Shown here one piece after another: positions 45,081-53,919 of a stretch of DNA of 64,000 bases. The notes below the pieces were generated by a model. It saw only the letters and a program-made list of their open reading frames with translations. It had not been told where the DNA came from and made no database searches. The position numbers were made by a program, and so were the translations under genes. Position 1 is the first letter of the stretch; each line of letters begins with the position of its first letter. The stretch comes from JBLMZI01 sp050258755 (GTDB lineage Bacteria > Bacillota > Syntrophomonadia > Syntrophomonadales > DTU052), in assembly GCA_050258755.1 (NCBI GenBank), contig JBLMZI010000010.1, positions 44,694 through 108,693 on the forward strand. The letters run 5' to 3'.

Positions 45081-45125
45081 AAAACGGGTGAGGGATGTGA
45101 AAAGTCTTTCACCCGTTTTGTTTTC
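45081..45125 (+). terminator. terminator after the helicase-primase genes
   Basis: The 11-bp arms AAAACGGGTGA (45081-45091) and TCACCCGTTTT (45109-45119) are followed by GTTTTC. It ends the module beginning at 41909. Confidence 0.8.
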
Positions 45126-45476
45126 TTGAAAAACGCTAAGAGGATTGGCTAAATAATCGCGTTTATCAGTGCATGACTCGGAGATAAAACACAAATTTGC
45201 TGGAATGCTTGCGGAATGAGGAAACAGAAGAAACACCGACCAGAGATTGAGTTGATGGGCAATTGGAGCGGGATTTGAGGATTCAATTGTTGGACTCCGA
45301 CCATGGTGTTATTTTAACGATTTTCGAGAGTATAAGTTCCCCAATGGCTTTAGCGCGTCGAATTAATATACTGAATGGTAACCAAATCATAATAACTTCC
45401 AAGGTATTTTAAACTGTATGTCGAAATTTCCCATATACGCAAATAGGCTAACTAAAGAGGTTTTACATGCCACAAT
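45126..45476 (+). other. intergenic region without a gene
   Basis: About 350 bp with no convincing coding frame. It is A/T-rich and must contain the promoter for the gene at 45477; I see no strong box pair. Confidence 0.5.
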
Positions 45477-47723
45477 ATGATTTTAAAAAACCTATCTAGC
45501 TACGACTTTGAAAGACTGGTTCGAGACTTATTGCAGTGCGAATATAAGGTTACTCTTGAAAGCTTTAAATCTGGACGCGATAGCGGTATTGACCTCCGAT
45601 ATTGTAGTGGGGGCGATATTTTAATTGTACAATGCAAACACTATGCGGGGTCCTCGCTATCCAGCCTTATTCGAGACTTAGAAAATGAAAAGCCCAAAGT
45701 GATTAAACTAAATCCAACACGGTACGTCATTGCAACTTCATTAGGGTTGACCCCACAGAATAAGACCACCATTAAAACCATTTTCGAACCCTACTGCCTT
45801 TCGACAGCGGATGTTTTAGGATGTGATGACCTGAATGGACTACTCGCGAAGTTTCCTGAAATAGAAAAACGTCAATTTAAACTATGGTTGACTAGCCAAG
45901 CGGTTTTAGAGCGAGTCCTCCACAGCGAACTTTATAATCGTTCACAAATTGAAATGAAAAGCATTGTTGATAAATTAAAATTCTATGTTCAGAATGACAG
46001 CTATTTTGGCGCACGACAAATACTGGACGAGCACCATTGTTGTATCATTTCAGGAATTCCAGGCATAGGCAAAACGACATTAGCGGAAATTTTGCTAACG
46101 GATTACATAGCCCATGGTTATGAGGCATTTGTACTAACTAATAGTGTCCGCGAAGCTTATGATGTATATAAACCAGGGAAAAAGCAGCTGTTTTACTACG
46201 ACGACTTTTTAGGGCAGACTAGTTTGGCGGAAAAGTTGGGGAAAAACGAGGACCAAGATTTATTAAGGATGTTTGAGAGCATTGGAAAACCTGACAGTGA
46301 TACAAGATTTGTTTTAACCACGCGGGAATATATTTTGAAACAAGCAAAATTGACATATGAACGGCTAGAAAGTAGTCACTTTGAGGTAACGAAATGTATA
46401 CTCGATTTATCGAGTTATACAAAATTCGATAAAGCGAAAATCCTTTTTAATCACTTATATTTTTCAAAACTCCCGTTAGCTCATCGCGAAGAGATTTTGC
46501 TAGACGGAACGTACAAGAAAATCATTAGTCATAGGAATTACAGCCCACGAATAATTCAGCATATGACACAGGGGACGAAATATGAGGACCCTAAGGCATT
46601 CGTTCAAGAATTCCTCGAAAATCTTGATTCGCCCATGAGAATATGGAAGCATCCGTTCGAAAACCAGATAACCACGACGAGTAAAGCACTTCTTACCGTA
46701 CTGATGAGTTTCCCAAACAAAGCCGAAGTAGACAATGTTGAAAAAGCACTAATGAGCTATTATCGTCTATCTTCCCTAGGTGAACACTCTTCTGAAAAGC
46801 TGACAAAGGCATTACGCGAATTGGAAGGTAGTTTTATCAATATTGAAAAGTGGGACCAAACCCTTGTAATAGAGTTTTGCAACCCATCAGTCAGGGATTT
46901 TTGCGAAAACTACTTCTTAACATATTCCGATGTCTTATTAGACCTTGCAAAGTCATCTTTGTTTTTCGAACAGTGTATACAAATTAGCAATATAATCAAT
47001 AAGAGTGATGCTCCAATTATTGAAACGTTACACGACGAATTATTATTGGCGATGCAAAGAACCTATCAATCTACTAGTGTCAGCATTGCTAAAAACTTAT
47101 TCGGGAAGCTGAATCGAAATTACCCAACTCCAGAGAGTAGGTTCCGCTCTGTTTTGAAACAAGCAACGAGGGTTACCGAAACTGCCGAAAATGTTGTTAA
47201 ACAGCTATACGAAGGTTTAGTTCAGAGATGGCGTACGAAAAAGGTTGATAAGGGTTTGATATGGTATTTGATGACTTCCCTGTACGATTCGTCCTACAAA
47301 ACCATTGTTAACAGTCCAGAGCATTACCAGATAGTATTAGAATCACTTCTAGTGGGATTAGACGATATTGATGACTTTGAAGAACTAATGAGGTTTACCG
47401 AAAGTTTTCCAGTCGAGTTGACAGAGCAAGAGTGGGGAATAGTTCACAGCGACTTTTTAAGTTTTGTTCGCGATTTAGACGTTTCAAGCGACAGTCATGA
47501 TGAGGCCCAAGAATACATTGATAATGTTGAAAATGTGGCTAATTCTCTAGGTTTATTTATTGATTCTGAGATAGAAATTCTACGAGGAAGAGTTAAACCA
47601 CCGCAGGACAAATATCCATATACCAACGAAGGTATCATTAAAGATGACAGACTGAGTGATTACACCGATATTGACGACGAAATTGAATCGATTTTTTCAT
47701 TATTAATACACTCTAATCCTTAA
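45477..47723 (+). CDS. PD-(D/E)XK restriction endonuclease fused to nSTAND NTPase (defence gene)
   Basis: The 748-aa protein (ATG 45477) has an N-terminal nuclease: LSSYDFERLVRDLLQ, then GRDSGIDLRYC...DILIVQCKHYAG, matching the Mrr-like D...QxK active site. Residues about 185-340 are a STAND NTPase: Walker A GIPGIGKTTLAE, Walker B FYYDDFLG and the DTRFVLTTREYIL segment. The C-terminal 400 residues are helical and may sense a phage trigger. Such proteins are abortive-infection sensors. The ribosome site AGAGG (45456-45460) is well placed for an upstream ATG 45467, which leads out of frame: one extra A in the A-run near 45485-45490 would explain this. The gene may be slightly damaged or may use slippage. 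Confidence 0.8.
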   Translation: MILKNLSSYDFERLVRDLLQCEYKVTLESFKSGRDSGIDLRYCSGGDILIVQCKHYAGSSLSSLIRDLENEKPKVIKLNPTRYVIATSLGLTPQNKTTIKTIFEPYCLSTADVLGCDDLNGLLAKFPEIEKRQFKLWLTSQAVLERVLHSELYNRSQIEMKSIVDKLKFYVQNDSYFGARQILDEHHCCIISGIPGIGKTTLAEILLTDYIAHGYEAFVLTNSVREAYDVYKPGKKQLFYYDDFLGQTSLAEKLGKNEDQDLLRMFESIGKPDSDTRFVLTTREYILKQAKLTYERLESSHFEVTKCILDLSSYTKFDKAKILFNHLYFSKLPLAHREEILLDGTYKKIISHRNYSPRIIQHMTQGTKYEDPKAFVQEFLENLDSPMRIWKHPFENQITTTSKALLTVLMSFPNKAEVDNVEKALMSYYRLSSLGEHSSEKLTKALRELEGSFINIEKWDQTLVIEFCNPSVRDFCENYFLTYSDVLLDLAKSSLFFEQCIQISNIINKSDAPIIETLHDELLLAMQRTYQSTSVSIAKNLFGKLNRNYPTPESRFRSVLKQATRVTETAENVVKQLYEGLVQRWRTKKVDKGLIWYLMTSLYDSSYKTIVNSPEHYQIVLESLLVGLDDIDDFEELMRFTESFPVELTEQEWGIVHSDFLSFVRDLDVSSDSHDEAQEYIDNVENVANSLGLFIDSEIEILRGRVKPPQDKYPYTNEGIIKDDRLSDYTDIDDEIESIFSLLIHSNP

Positions 47724-47812
47724 CGCAAGCAGGTTTGCCCCTCCAGTAGGAACTTCTTTGGGCTATTTCCACTCACTTTGATTCCCTACACAAACTATGG
47801 GTAGAATTTGAG

Positions 47813-47892
47813 TTCTATGACTTATATGTGTTATATTGGTCATAGAATACCGATAAACCCAATGATTAACATCTGAAAAATACGTCATAGAA
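47813..47892. repeat. inverted repeats upstream of the second recombinase
   Basis: TTCTATGAC (47813-47821) and GTCATAGAA (47839-47847) are a perfect 9-bp inverted pair with a 17-bp A/T-rich centre. A third GTCATAGAA is at 47884-47892. It may be the recombination site or operator of the neighbouring recombinase. Confidence 0.7.
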
Positions 47893-47919
47893 TGTTAGTA
47901 ACCAAAGGGAGGACTTGCT

Positions 47920-48819
47920 ATGGCCGTTAGAATCGAGTCTTGGCTTACCGAACTGCTCAACGATGGGAAGGACGAAAAGACCATCATAGCCTATCGAACG
48001 GTGCTGAACCAGTTTTCAACATGGTTTGAGCAGACTTCTGGCGAATCCGATTTGTCCAAGGTCACACAAATGGACGTTAAGGACTTCAAGCAGTACATGG
48101 GCGCTATCCTTGGCCGCAAGCCAGCCACGATTAATAAAGCCCTGGTAACACTCAAAGGATTCTTTGAATGGACAACAGAGAACGGCTTCACAGCCTCAAA
48201 TCCAGCCCGGAAGGTCAAGCTGGCGGAGAAGCAAGCAATGGCCCCTAAATGGCTTGATAGGAACGAGCAGAACCGTCTTATCCGTTCCGTCGAACAGGAA
48301 AAGAATCAGTTTAAGAAAGCAAGAGATTTGGCCATTGTGCAAATGGGGCTTCAGGCAGGTTTGAGGCTCGAAGAAATTTGTAATCTAGCCATGTCCGATA
48401 TTACGGTGAATGGCAGGAGCGGGACGGTCATTGTCAGGAAGGGCAAGCGGGGCAAATATCGCGAAGTTCCCTTGAATGGGGATATTCGGGCTGCATTGAA
48501 AGACTATCTGAAGGAGCGGGAAGGCCATAAATACGCCGATAGTGAGCGGTTATTTATTGGGGAACGCAATCCCCTTTTAACAGCCAGGGCAATTCAGCAT
48601 TTGATTGAGGAATACGGCAGAAAGGCCAAGATTGAAGGTTTAACGGTTCATCAATTACGGCATTCATTTTGTCATAACTTAATTGCTGCCGGCGAAGGGA
48701 TTGAAAAAGTGGCTATGCTGGCTGGTCATTCAAGCCTTGAAAGCACGAGAGTCTATACGGTTCCAGGGGCGCGGGAGTTACAAGCAGCGGTTGAGAAAAT
48801 CGCTATGAAGGAGGAATAG
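47920..48819 (+). CDS. second tyrosine recombinase (XerC/D-like)
   Basis: The 299-aa protein starts at ATG 47920 behind GGGAGG. Residues about 1-85 form the N-terminal core-binding domain (IAYRTVLNQFSTWFEQ), and the catalytic domain shows GLRLEEIC (Arg), HQLRHSFCH (HxxR), GHSSLESTRVYTVPG (His and nucleophile Tyr). It differs from the island integrase, so it is probably an independent recombination module using the repeats at 47813-47892. Its codon use is closer to the GC-rich side of the island. It is in the middle of the defence cargo. Confidence 0.85.
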   Translation: MAVRIESWLTELLNDGKDEKTIIAYRTVLNQFSTWFEQTSGESDLSKVTQMDVKDFKQYMGAILGRKPATINKALVTLKGFFEWTTENGFTASNPARKVKLAEKQAMAPKWLDRNEQNRLIRSVEQEKNQFKKARDLAIVQMGLQAGLRLEEICNLAMSDITVNGRSGTVIVRKGKRGKYREVPLNGDIRAALKDYLKEREGHKYADSERLFIGERNPLLTARAIQHLIEEYGRKAKIEGLTVHQLRHSFCHNLIAAGEGIEKVAMLAGHSSLESTRVYTVPGARELQAAVEKIAMKEE

Positions 48820-48904
48820 AGACACTCTTAATAGTGGCAGGACATAGTATTCATCGATTGAATCTCAGGAAGATTGGGCGCTGTTGCGCCCTTGGAAAGG
48901 GTAA

Positions 48905-49546
48905 TTAATCGTTACTAATTATTTTTCCCGTTCGCAAAATGATAACCAATTCATCCCTACCGATTAATTGTACATTCAATTTGCGGGCCATCTGCACAGC
49001 TTTTGGGGTGAATCCGCTATTCGTGATTACAACAGCGTGACTGCAATCGTAATATTTGCTACCCGAATAAACTTCCTGTATCGCGGCTACTCCGATATTA
49101 CTTTTATGTCGCTTTGCTTGAAACGCAATTTTCTTATTCCCGTTGATTGCGATTATGTCTGCCCCTAAGTCAGAATGCCGTTCCACTAGATAACCTGACC
49201 ATTCCAATAACTTAACCACAAATTCTTCAAATTGCGTTCCACACATATGGTCAACGTCCATAATTGTGATTTGGACGACTCCCTCTTCCGAGGATGGTTT
49301 TAAATACCGATTGTCGCGGTCTGCCGCTCGAAAAAGTATTTCGGGGTCAATACCGTATTTCCAGGCAAGTTGCACAATATCATTTCGGTTAATCCGCCAC
49401 GACGTTCCATGTTCAAGTATAGAAATTCTGGATTCTTTGATATTTGTGCTTATGGATACTTGCCTTTGAGTAAGGCCATGCTTTTTCCGTGTTTCTTTTA
49501 ATGCCTCACCGAGATAATTGGTCTTCGTGGCCGTTGCACTCTCCTT
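48905..49546 (-). pseudogene. XRE-HTH/Mrr-type nuclease without a normal start codon
   Basis: The open frame from 49546 to 48905 reads as an XRE helix-turn-helix (KETRKKHGLTQRQVSISTNIKESRISILEHG) followed by an Mrr catalytic domain (TQFEEFVVKLLEWSGYLVERH, DLGADII and AFQAKRH, the D...QxK site). The only standard start, GTG 49375, would remove the HTH. An SD-like AAAAGGAG directly precedes the longer frame, but no ATG, GTG or TTG follows at normal spacing; ACG 49534 is the only near option. It is either translated from a rare codon or disabled. It is also possible that only the 156-aa nuclease is made. Type IV enzymes of this kind cut modified DNA. Confidence 0.6.
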
Positions 49547-49744
49547 TTAAGTTAATTCGGTTACCTCAACGATAATGGGTTGGCTCCTGCGACCACCTCC
49601 TTTGGCTAAGTTATCGATAATATTGTGTTTTCTCTTTGGTCTATCGCCGATTCTCGTTCATTTTAGATGGAGAGGGGGACATATAACGCAGTTTAGGTTT
49701 TGTCCCTCACTCCTGAACTCCGAGTAGGTTTACTTCGACCAACA

Positions 49745-49966
49745 ATCAGAGAACTCAGGAAGGGTTTGCCAAGCGCCAAAGCCAGGGGCAGAAATGGCGG
49801 CAGACCTTCAAAGAATCGAAAAGAAGTGGCGACAGCGATTAAAATGTATGATAGCAAGCTTCACAGTGTTGCCGAAATCGAGAAAGAAACGGGCATTGCC
49901 AAAGCAATTCTTTATCGCACGTATCCGGTAACCAAGGCTTATAGTTATCAGGAAAAAGAAGGATAA
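49745..49966 (+). pseudogene. serine resolvase C-terminal fragment
   Basis: The last 75 residues of the frame (IRELRKGLPSAKARGRNGGRPSKN...EIEKETGIAKAILYR) match the C-terminal linker and Hin-like helix-turn-helix of serine resolvases/invertases. The N-terminal catalytic domain with its active Ser is absent upstream. It is a remnant of an older transposon or plasmid. Confidence 0.75.
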
Positions 49967-50032
49967 TTGACCGGTTTGATGAAAAAGTAGTGAGATACCA
50001 TTTCCGATGATATTTGAGGGGGAATTGTCGTT

Positions 50033-51526
50033 GTGACTGAGCAGACACCGCAACACGCCATCGACCCCGAAGACGTAATCGCTTGGTTGGTTACGCAGCC
50101 CAACGCTAATGGCACCCTATACTCGGAAAATGTGGTACGGCAGTATATGAGTGCGCTCCGCTCCGTGCCAGCGAAACTTGAAATCTCTGGTGCTTTCGAT
50201 GTCAGAAGCGTCTTCGCCTGCCATACGGCGGATGAACTGAATACCTATTGGGACATCTTCCGAGGCGCACCAAACTATAAGCAAGTGAATAGCAGGACAT
50301 CTGGCCAATTCTCTGCTGGCATGGGTTGCTACTTAAGATACCTGCAACAGCTATCAGGCGAACCCAACACTCCCTCTGCGGCAGAATCGGACGTTATTCA
50401 GTTGATTGAGCGCCACGGCTTGGAATACGTGGACAAGCGAGATTACGGCGGTGCTTTATGGGTAGTTGGTGGCAGAGAGCTCTCACCAACAATGTTGGAA
50501 TTCCGCAACGCGGGGTTCCCATTTATGTTTAGGGTTGGCGGTGGTCGGAGCAGTGATTACCAAGATGCTTGGTGGTATAAGGGCAACGACACCATAAGTG
50601 AAAAGAAGTCCGAAGCGCCAGGTAGCGTCCAAGCCGTCAGTACCGAGCCGAATAATACTGTTCCTGATGCCGTGGTTGATGTACTGAACAAGAACTATGC
50701 TTCGGGCTTTCGCTTTGACACGACCTATATTAATCTGCTTTCGAGCGCCTCCGGCGTGGAAATTGACGGGCGAATGCAATCGGCATTAAAGCGTATCATG
50801 TTCCGCAGAGATGATGGCATCTACTTCTTGCTTGACCTAGTTGCCGATGCCGCCACTCGTAAGGACATCATTGTTTTTGCCGATACCTATCTTCAAGAGT
50901 ACGGTTGTTTTGAAATACCGGAATTTTATAAGTTGTATGAAGACAAGGTTAATCCGCATTGCATACGGAACGCGGACGATTTCGAGAGTTTCTACGAGCA
51001 AATCGGAAAAAGCGGTGTCCGTTGCGTTCAAGCCCCATATATCGGCAATAGGATAGCACGTTTCAGCAACGGCAGCGTTTGGGGTACATTCAAGGAGGTT
51101 GCGGCAAAAATCATCTCCTTTATTACCGAGGAATATTACGGCTCGTGCAATGAGGACGATTTGCACAACAAATTCTGTGCGTTCTCGACCGACTTGCTCG
51201 GTAAGATAATTAAACAATGCGCTGCCGATGAATTGATTCGTGTCGAAATCAATGACAGCATTTGTTACCAGACATTCGACGCGCTCGGCTTGCCTGAGAA
51301 CTTTTCGGAAGTGCTTGCCGAGGCTTTGGAACGTCTTAGTGATATTGGGCTTGACCCGACACAAGACGCTCTTCACACAACACTTTCGCTTGAATTGGGC
51401 GTAAACTTCAGGGCGGAATACAATCTACCCGACTGGGATACTTATAGGCGGCTGATAGCCGCATTCTATAAAGCAGCGCCTCGCCGAGAGTGGAAATCAA
51501 ATATTTTTGGGGAGATTGTAAGCTAA
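50033..51526 (+). CDS. unrecognised 497-aa protein, first gene of the BREX-like operon
   Basis: The protein starts at GTG 50033 behind GAGGGGG. Residues about 15-105 look like an integrase-type SAM-like helical domain (LYSENVVRQYMSALRSVP; CYLRYLQQL). Residues 120-190 contain a conspicuous motif, EYVDKRDYGGALWVVGGREL, then FRVGGGRSSDYQDAWWYKG, which I associate with large Bacillota proteins of unknown role. The C-terminal 250 residues are helical and Cys-poor, including winged-helix-like pieces. The stop is one base from the next start, so it is firmly part of the operon. It may sense or recognise DNA for the system. I cannot name the family. Confidence 0.7.
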   Translation: MTEQTPQHAIDPEDVIAWLVTQPNANGTLYSENVVRQYMSALRSVPAKLEISGAFDVRSVFACHTADELNTYWDIFRGAPNYKQVNSRTSGQFSAGMGCYLRYLQQLSGEPNTPSAAESDVIQLIERHGLEYVDKRDYGGALWVVGGRELSPTMLEFRNAGFPFMFRVGGGRSSDYQDAWWYKGNDTISEKKSEAPGSVQAVSTEPNNTVPDAVVDVLNKNYASGFRFDTTYINLLSSASGVEIDGRMQSALKRIMFRRDDGIYFLLDLVADAATRKDIIVFADTYLQEYGCFEIPEFYKLYEDKVNPHCIRNADDFESFYEQIGKSGVRCVQAPYIGNRIARFSNGSVWGTFKEVAAKIISFITEEYYGSCNEDDLHNKFCAFSTDLLGKIIKQCAADELIRVEINDSICYQTFDALGLPENFSEVLAEALERLSDIGLDPTQDALHTTLSLELGVNFRAEYNLPDWDTYRRLIAAFYKAAPRREWKSNIFGEIVS

Positions 51527-51527
51527 A

Positions 51528-53915
51528 TTGTACTCATATATTTTTGATAAAAAAACACGCGGTTACCTGCTGACCACGCAGACCGGAAAATATGTGGCGA
51601 GTGAAATACGTCCCGTGTTTGCACAGGAACTTTCGCTTACGGGGCTTGGGCGTTACTTTGAATACGAGCGCCACGAGACCCGACCGCTGATGTGGGGTAT
51701 GAAGAATACATACCTGATAGCGGACATTGATGAGAAAGGCGAACCTTGCGGACGCAAGGTGGCGCAGCTTAACAATACGCAGTACGGCAAACCGCTGAAT
51801 ATCCAAACGTTCTTTGAAGGCAAGATGAAACTTGAGCCGGTTGACATTGATGCGATGGTGGCGGCGAACGCCTCGATTATGGACATCGTTGTTGCCGATG
51901 CAAAACGTCGAACTAAGGAGCTGTATGATGAAAGCATACAGCGTTGCGATATTGCCTATATCGCTTTTTCCGGCGGCAAGGATTCCGTAGCCTTGCTGGA
52001 TATCTGCCACAGGGTATTGCCGCTTTCAGTGCCAGTTGTTTTCAGCGACACCGATATGGAACTGCCCGATACTTATAAGGTTTTGGAAGAGGTAAAAGCC
52101 CGCTATCCTGAACGCGAGTTTATCATAGCCAAAGCGGAAACATCGGCCCTTGAGAACTGGAGGATATTCGCTCCGCCGTCGCGCACAATCAGGTGGTGCT
52201 GCTCGGTTCATAAAAGCACCCCAGCTTTGATGTATTTAAAGAAGAAACTGCGCAAGGCGGCGATAAAGGTAATGGCGTTTGTCGGCGTTCGAGGCGATGA
52301 AAGCTACAGTCGCTCGTTTTACGAAGATGCATCTGACGGGGCAAAGAATGCATCGCAGATGAACCGCATGCCCATCCTTGACTGGGGTGCGCACGAGTTG
52401 TGGCTGTATATCTTCGCCAACGACCTTGTCATCAATTGCGCGTACAATAAGGGCTTGGCCCGCGTGGGTTGCTTGATGTGTCCGGAATCGGCAGGTAGCC
52501 ACATTGCTCTTATTGGCAAAATGTATCCGCACGACGTAAAGCACTATTGCGATGTTATTATTCAAACGAGTTCCAAGTCTTTCAACAATGCTGACGATAG
52601 ATTTGAGTTTTTGAGTGACGGTTGGCAGGCTCGAAAAAGCGGCACGGTATTGCGAGAACCAATTGTTAGCACACTCGAAAGTGCCGATGACTTGACGGCA
52701 AAATTTCAAAGTCCAAGCTTTTCAAAGGAGAAATTTTACGAGTGGATTAAAACGATTGGTACAGTTGTCAAAGAGCGTAATACCGAGCAGCAGCTATTAA
52801 AGCTTCCACACTCTATTGATGGCGGAATACCAATCACATATAAAGCGCCGTATACGGGCGGTGGCGTTGCAACATTCGAATTTTCTTCAGACGACGAGAA
52901 AGCCGTGATGTTACCATTGATTCGCTCGTTCTTAAAAAAAGTTTCAGCCTGTGTTGCGTGTCGTTGTTGCGAAGCCGAATGTGTATATGGTGCGATAACT
53001 GTCAAGAACGGGAAACTTAAAATTGATGGAAACAAATGCATCAAGTGCCGTAACTGTTATGATATCGATAATTCATGTTGGAGGTATTTTTCTATGAGAG
53101 AGCCAGAAAAAACGCAATCAAAGATGGTGAAAATCCATTCCTACAAGACATTCGGCTTGCAAGAGAATTATGTTTCTGCCTTAGTCGAATTGAAGGACAT
53201 GTTTTTCCCTTGGTATGAGGGGCATCCGCTTGGCAAGAACATGGTTCCGGCTGCTCGGAATTGGTTCAAAGAAGCTCTTTTGACAAATGCGGATGGGCAT
53301 ACACTGACAAAACTCGTTTCTATGTTTGAAAAATATGGTGTTCGGTACTCATTGGGGTGGGACTTCATTTGGATGGGCTTATCGAACAACTCAGTTCTTG
53401 TGAATTGGTACGTGACTTCAACGACCATTGACCAAGTTAATACCCTAGAACAGCTTGAGGGAAATTTAAGGGAAAACAATCCGACATTGACCGACTCGGT
53501 GGTAAAGGGGGGGTTGCAATCGCTGAAGAATATGCTGAAAAATTCTCCGTTGGGAGAATCCGACGGGGTAGTTGCGACCGAGTCCAAAGGAAACACAATG
53601 AAGACTTTAACCCGCAAAGCAAAGGACGTGCAGCCGCTGACCATTCTCTACGGCTTATACCTTATCGCCGACCTTGCCGAGCGCGGTAGCTTCACAGTTC
53701 GCGAACTACTCACGGCTGACGCGGATTCGACATTTGTTTCTCCGCTTGTGGCGTTCGGCATCGCGCCGGACACATTCAAGAAGCAATGCGAGGGCTTGCG
53801 TACCCGTTATCCCGATTATATATCTACGACGTTTACCCACGGAAATGACGGCTTAGAGGTATATCCGCAAAAACACACGCTTGAGGACATAGTGAACTTA
53901 GCTTTGGGGGGGTAA
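51528..53915 (+). CDS. brxP: BrxP-like PAPS reductase/ferredoxin/DUF4007 protein (type 4 BREX)
   Basis: This 795-aa protein starts at TTG 51528. An N-terminal segment is followed by a PP-loop PAPS-reductase domain at residues about 140-330: SGGKDSVALLDIC, then WCCSVHKSTP and ARVGCLMCPESAG, whose Cys residues resemble DndC. Residues about 475-520 hold a double ferredoxin-type Cys set (CVACRCCEAECVYG; CIKCRNCYDIDNSC), suggesting Fe-S clusters. Residues about 535-700 match DUF4007 (HPLGKNMVPAARNWFKEA). PAPS-reductase proteins define type 4 BREX. I infer that it activates DNA for sulfur insertion. It is translated together with the gene upstream. Confidence 0.85.
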   Translation: MYSYIFDKKTRGYLLTTQTGKYVASEIRPVFAQELSLTGLGRYFEYERHETRPLMWGMKNTYLIADIDEKGEPCGRKVAQLNNTQYGKPLNIQTFFEGKMKLEPVDIDAMVAANASIMDIVVADAKRRTKELYDESIQRCDIAYIAFSGGKDSVALLDICHRVLPLSVPVVFSDTDMELPDTYKVLEEVKARYPEREFIIAKAETSALENWRIFAPPSRTIRWCCSVHKSTPALMYLKKKLRKAAIKVMAFVGVRGDESYSRSFYEDASDGAKNASQMNRMPILDWGAHELWLYIFANDLVINCAYNKGLARVGCLMCPESAGSHIALIGKMYPHDVKHYCDVIIQTSSKSFNNADDRFEFLSDGWQARKSGTVLREPIVSTLESADDLTAKFQSPSFSKEKFYEWIKTIGTVVKERNTEQQLLKLPHSIDGGIPITYKAPYTGGGVATFEFSSDDEKAVMLPLIRSFLKKVSACVACRCCEAECVYGAITVKNGKLKIDGNKCIKCRNCYDIDNSCWRYFSMREPEKTQSKMVKIHSYKTFGLQENYVSALVELKDMFFPWYEGHPLGKNMVPAARNWFKEALLTNADGHTLTKLVSMFEKYGVRYSLGWDFIWMGLSNNSVLVNWYVTSTTIDQVNTLEQLEGNLRENNPTLTDSVVKGGLQSLKNMLKNSPLGESDGVVATESKGNTMKTLTRKAKDVQPLTILYGLYLIADLAERGSFTVRELLTADADSTFVSPLVAFGIAPDTFKKQCEGLRTRYPDYISTTFTHGNDGLEVYPQKHTLEDIVNLALGG

Positions 53916-53919
53916 GAAA

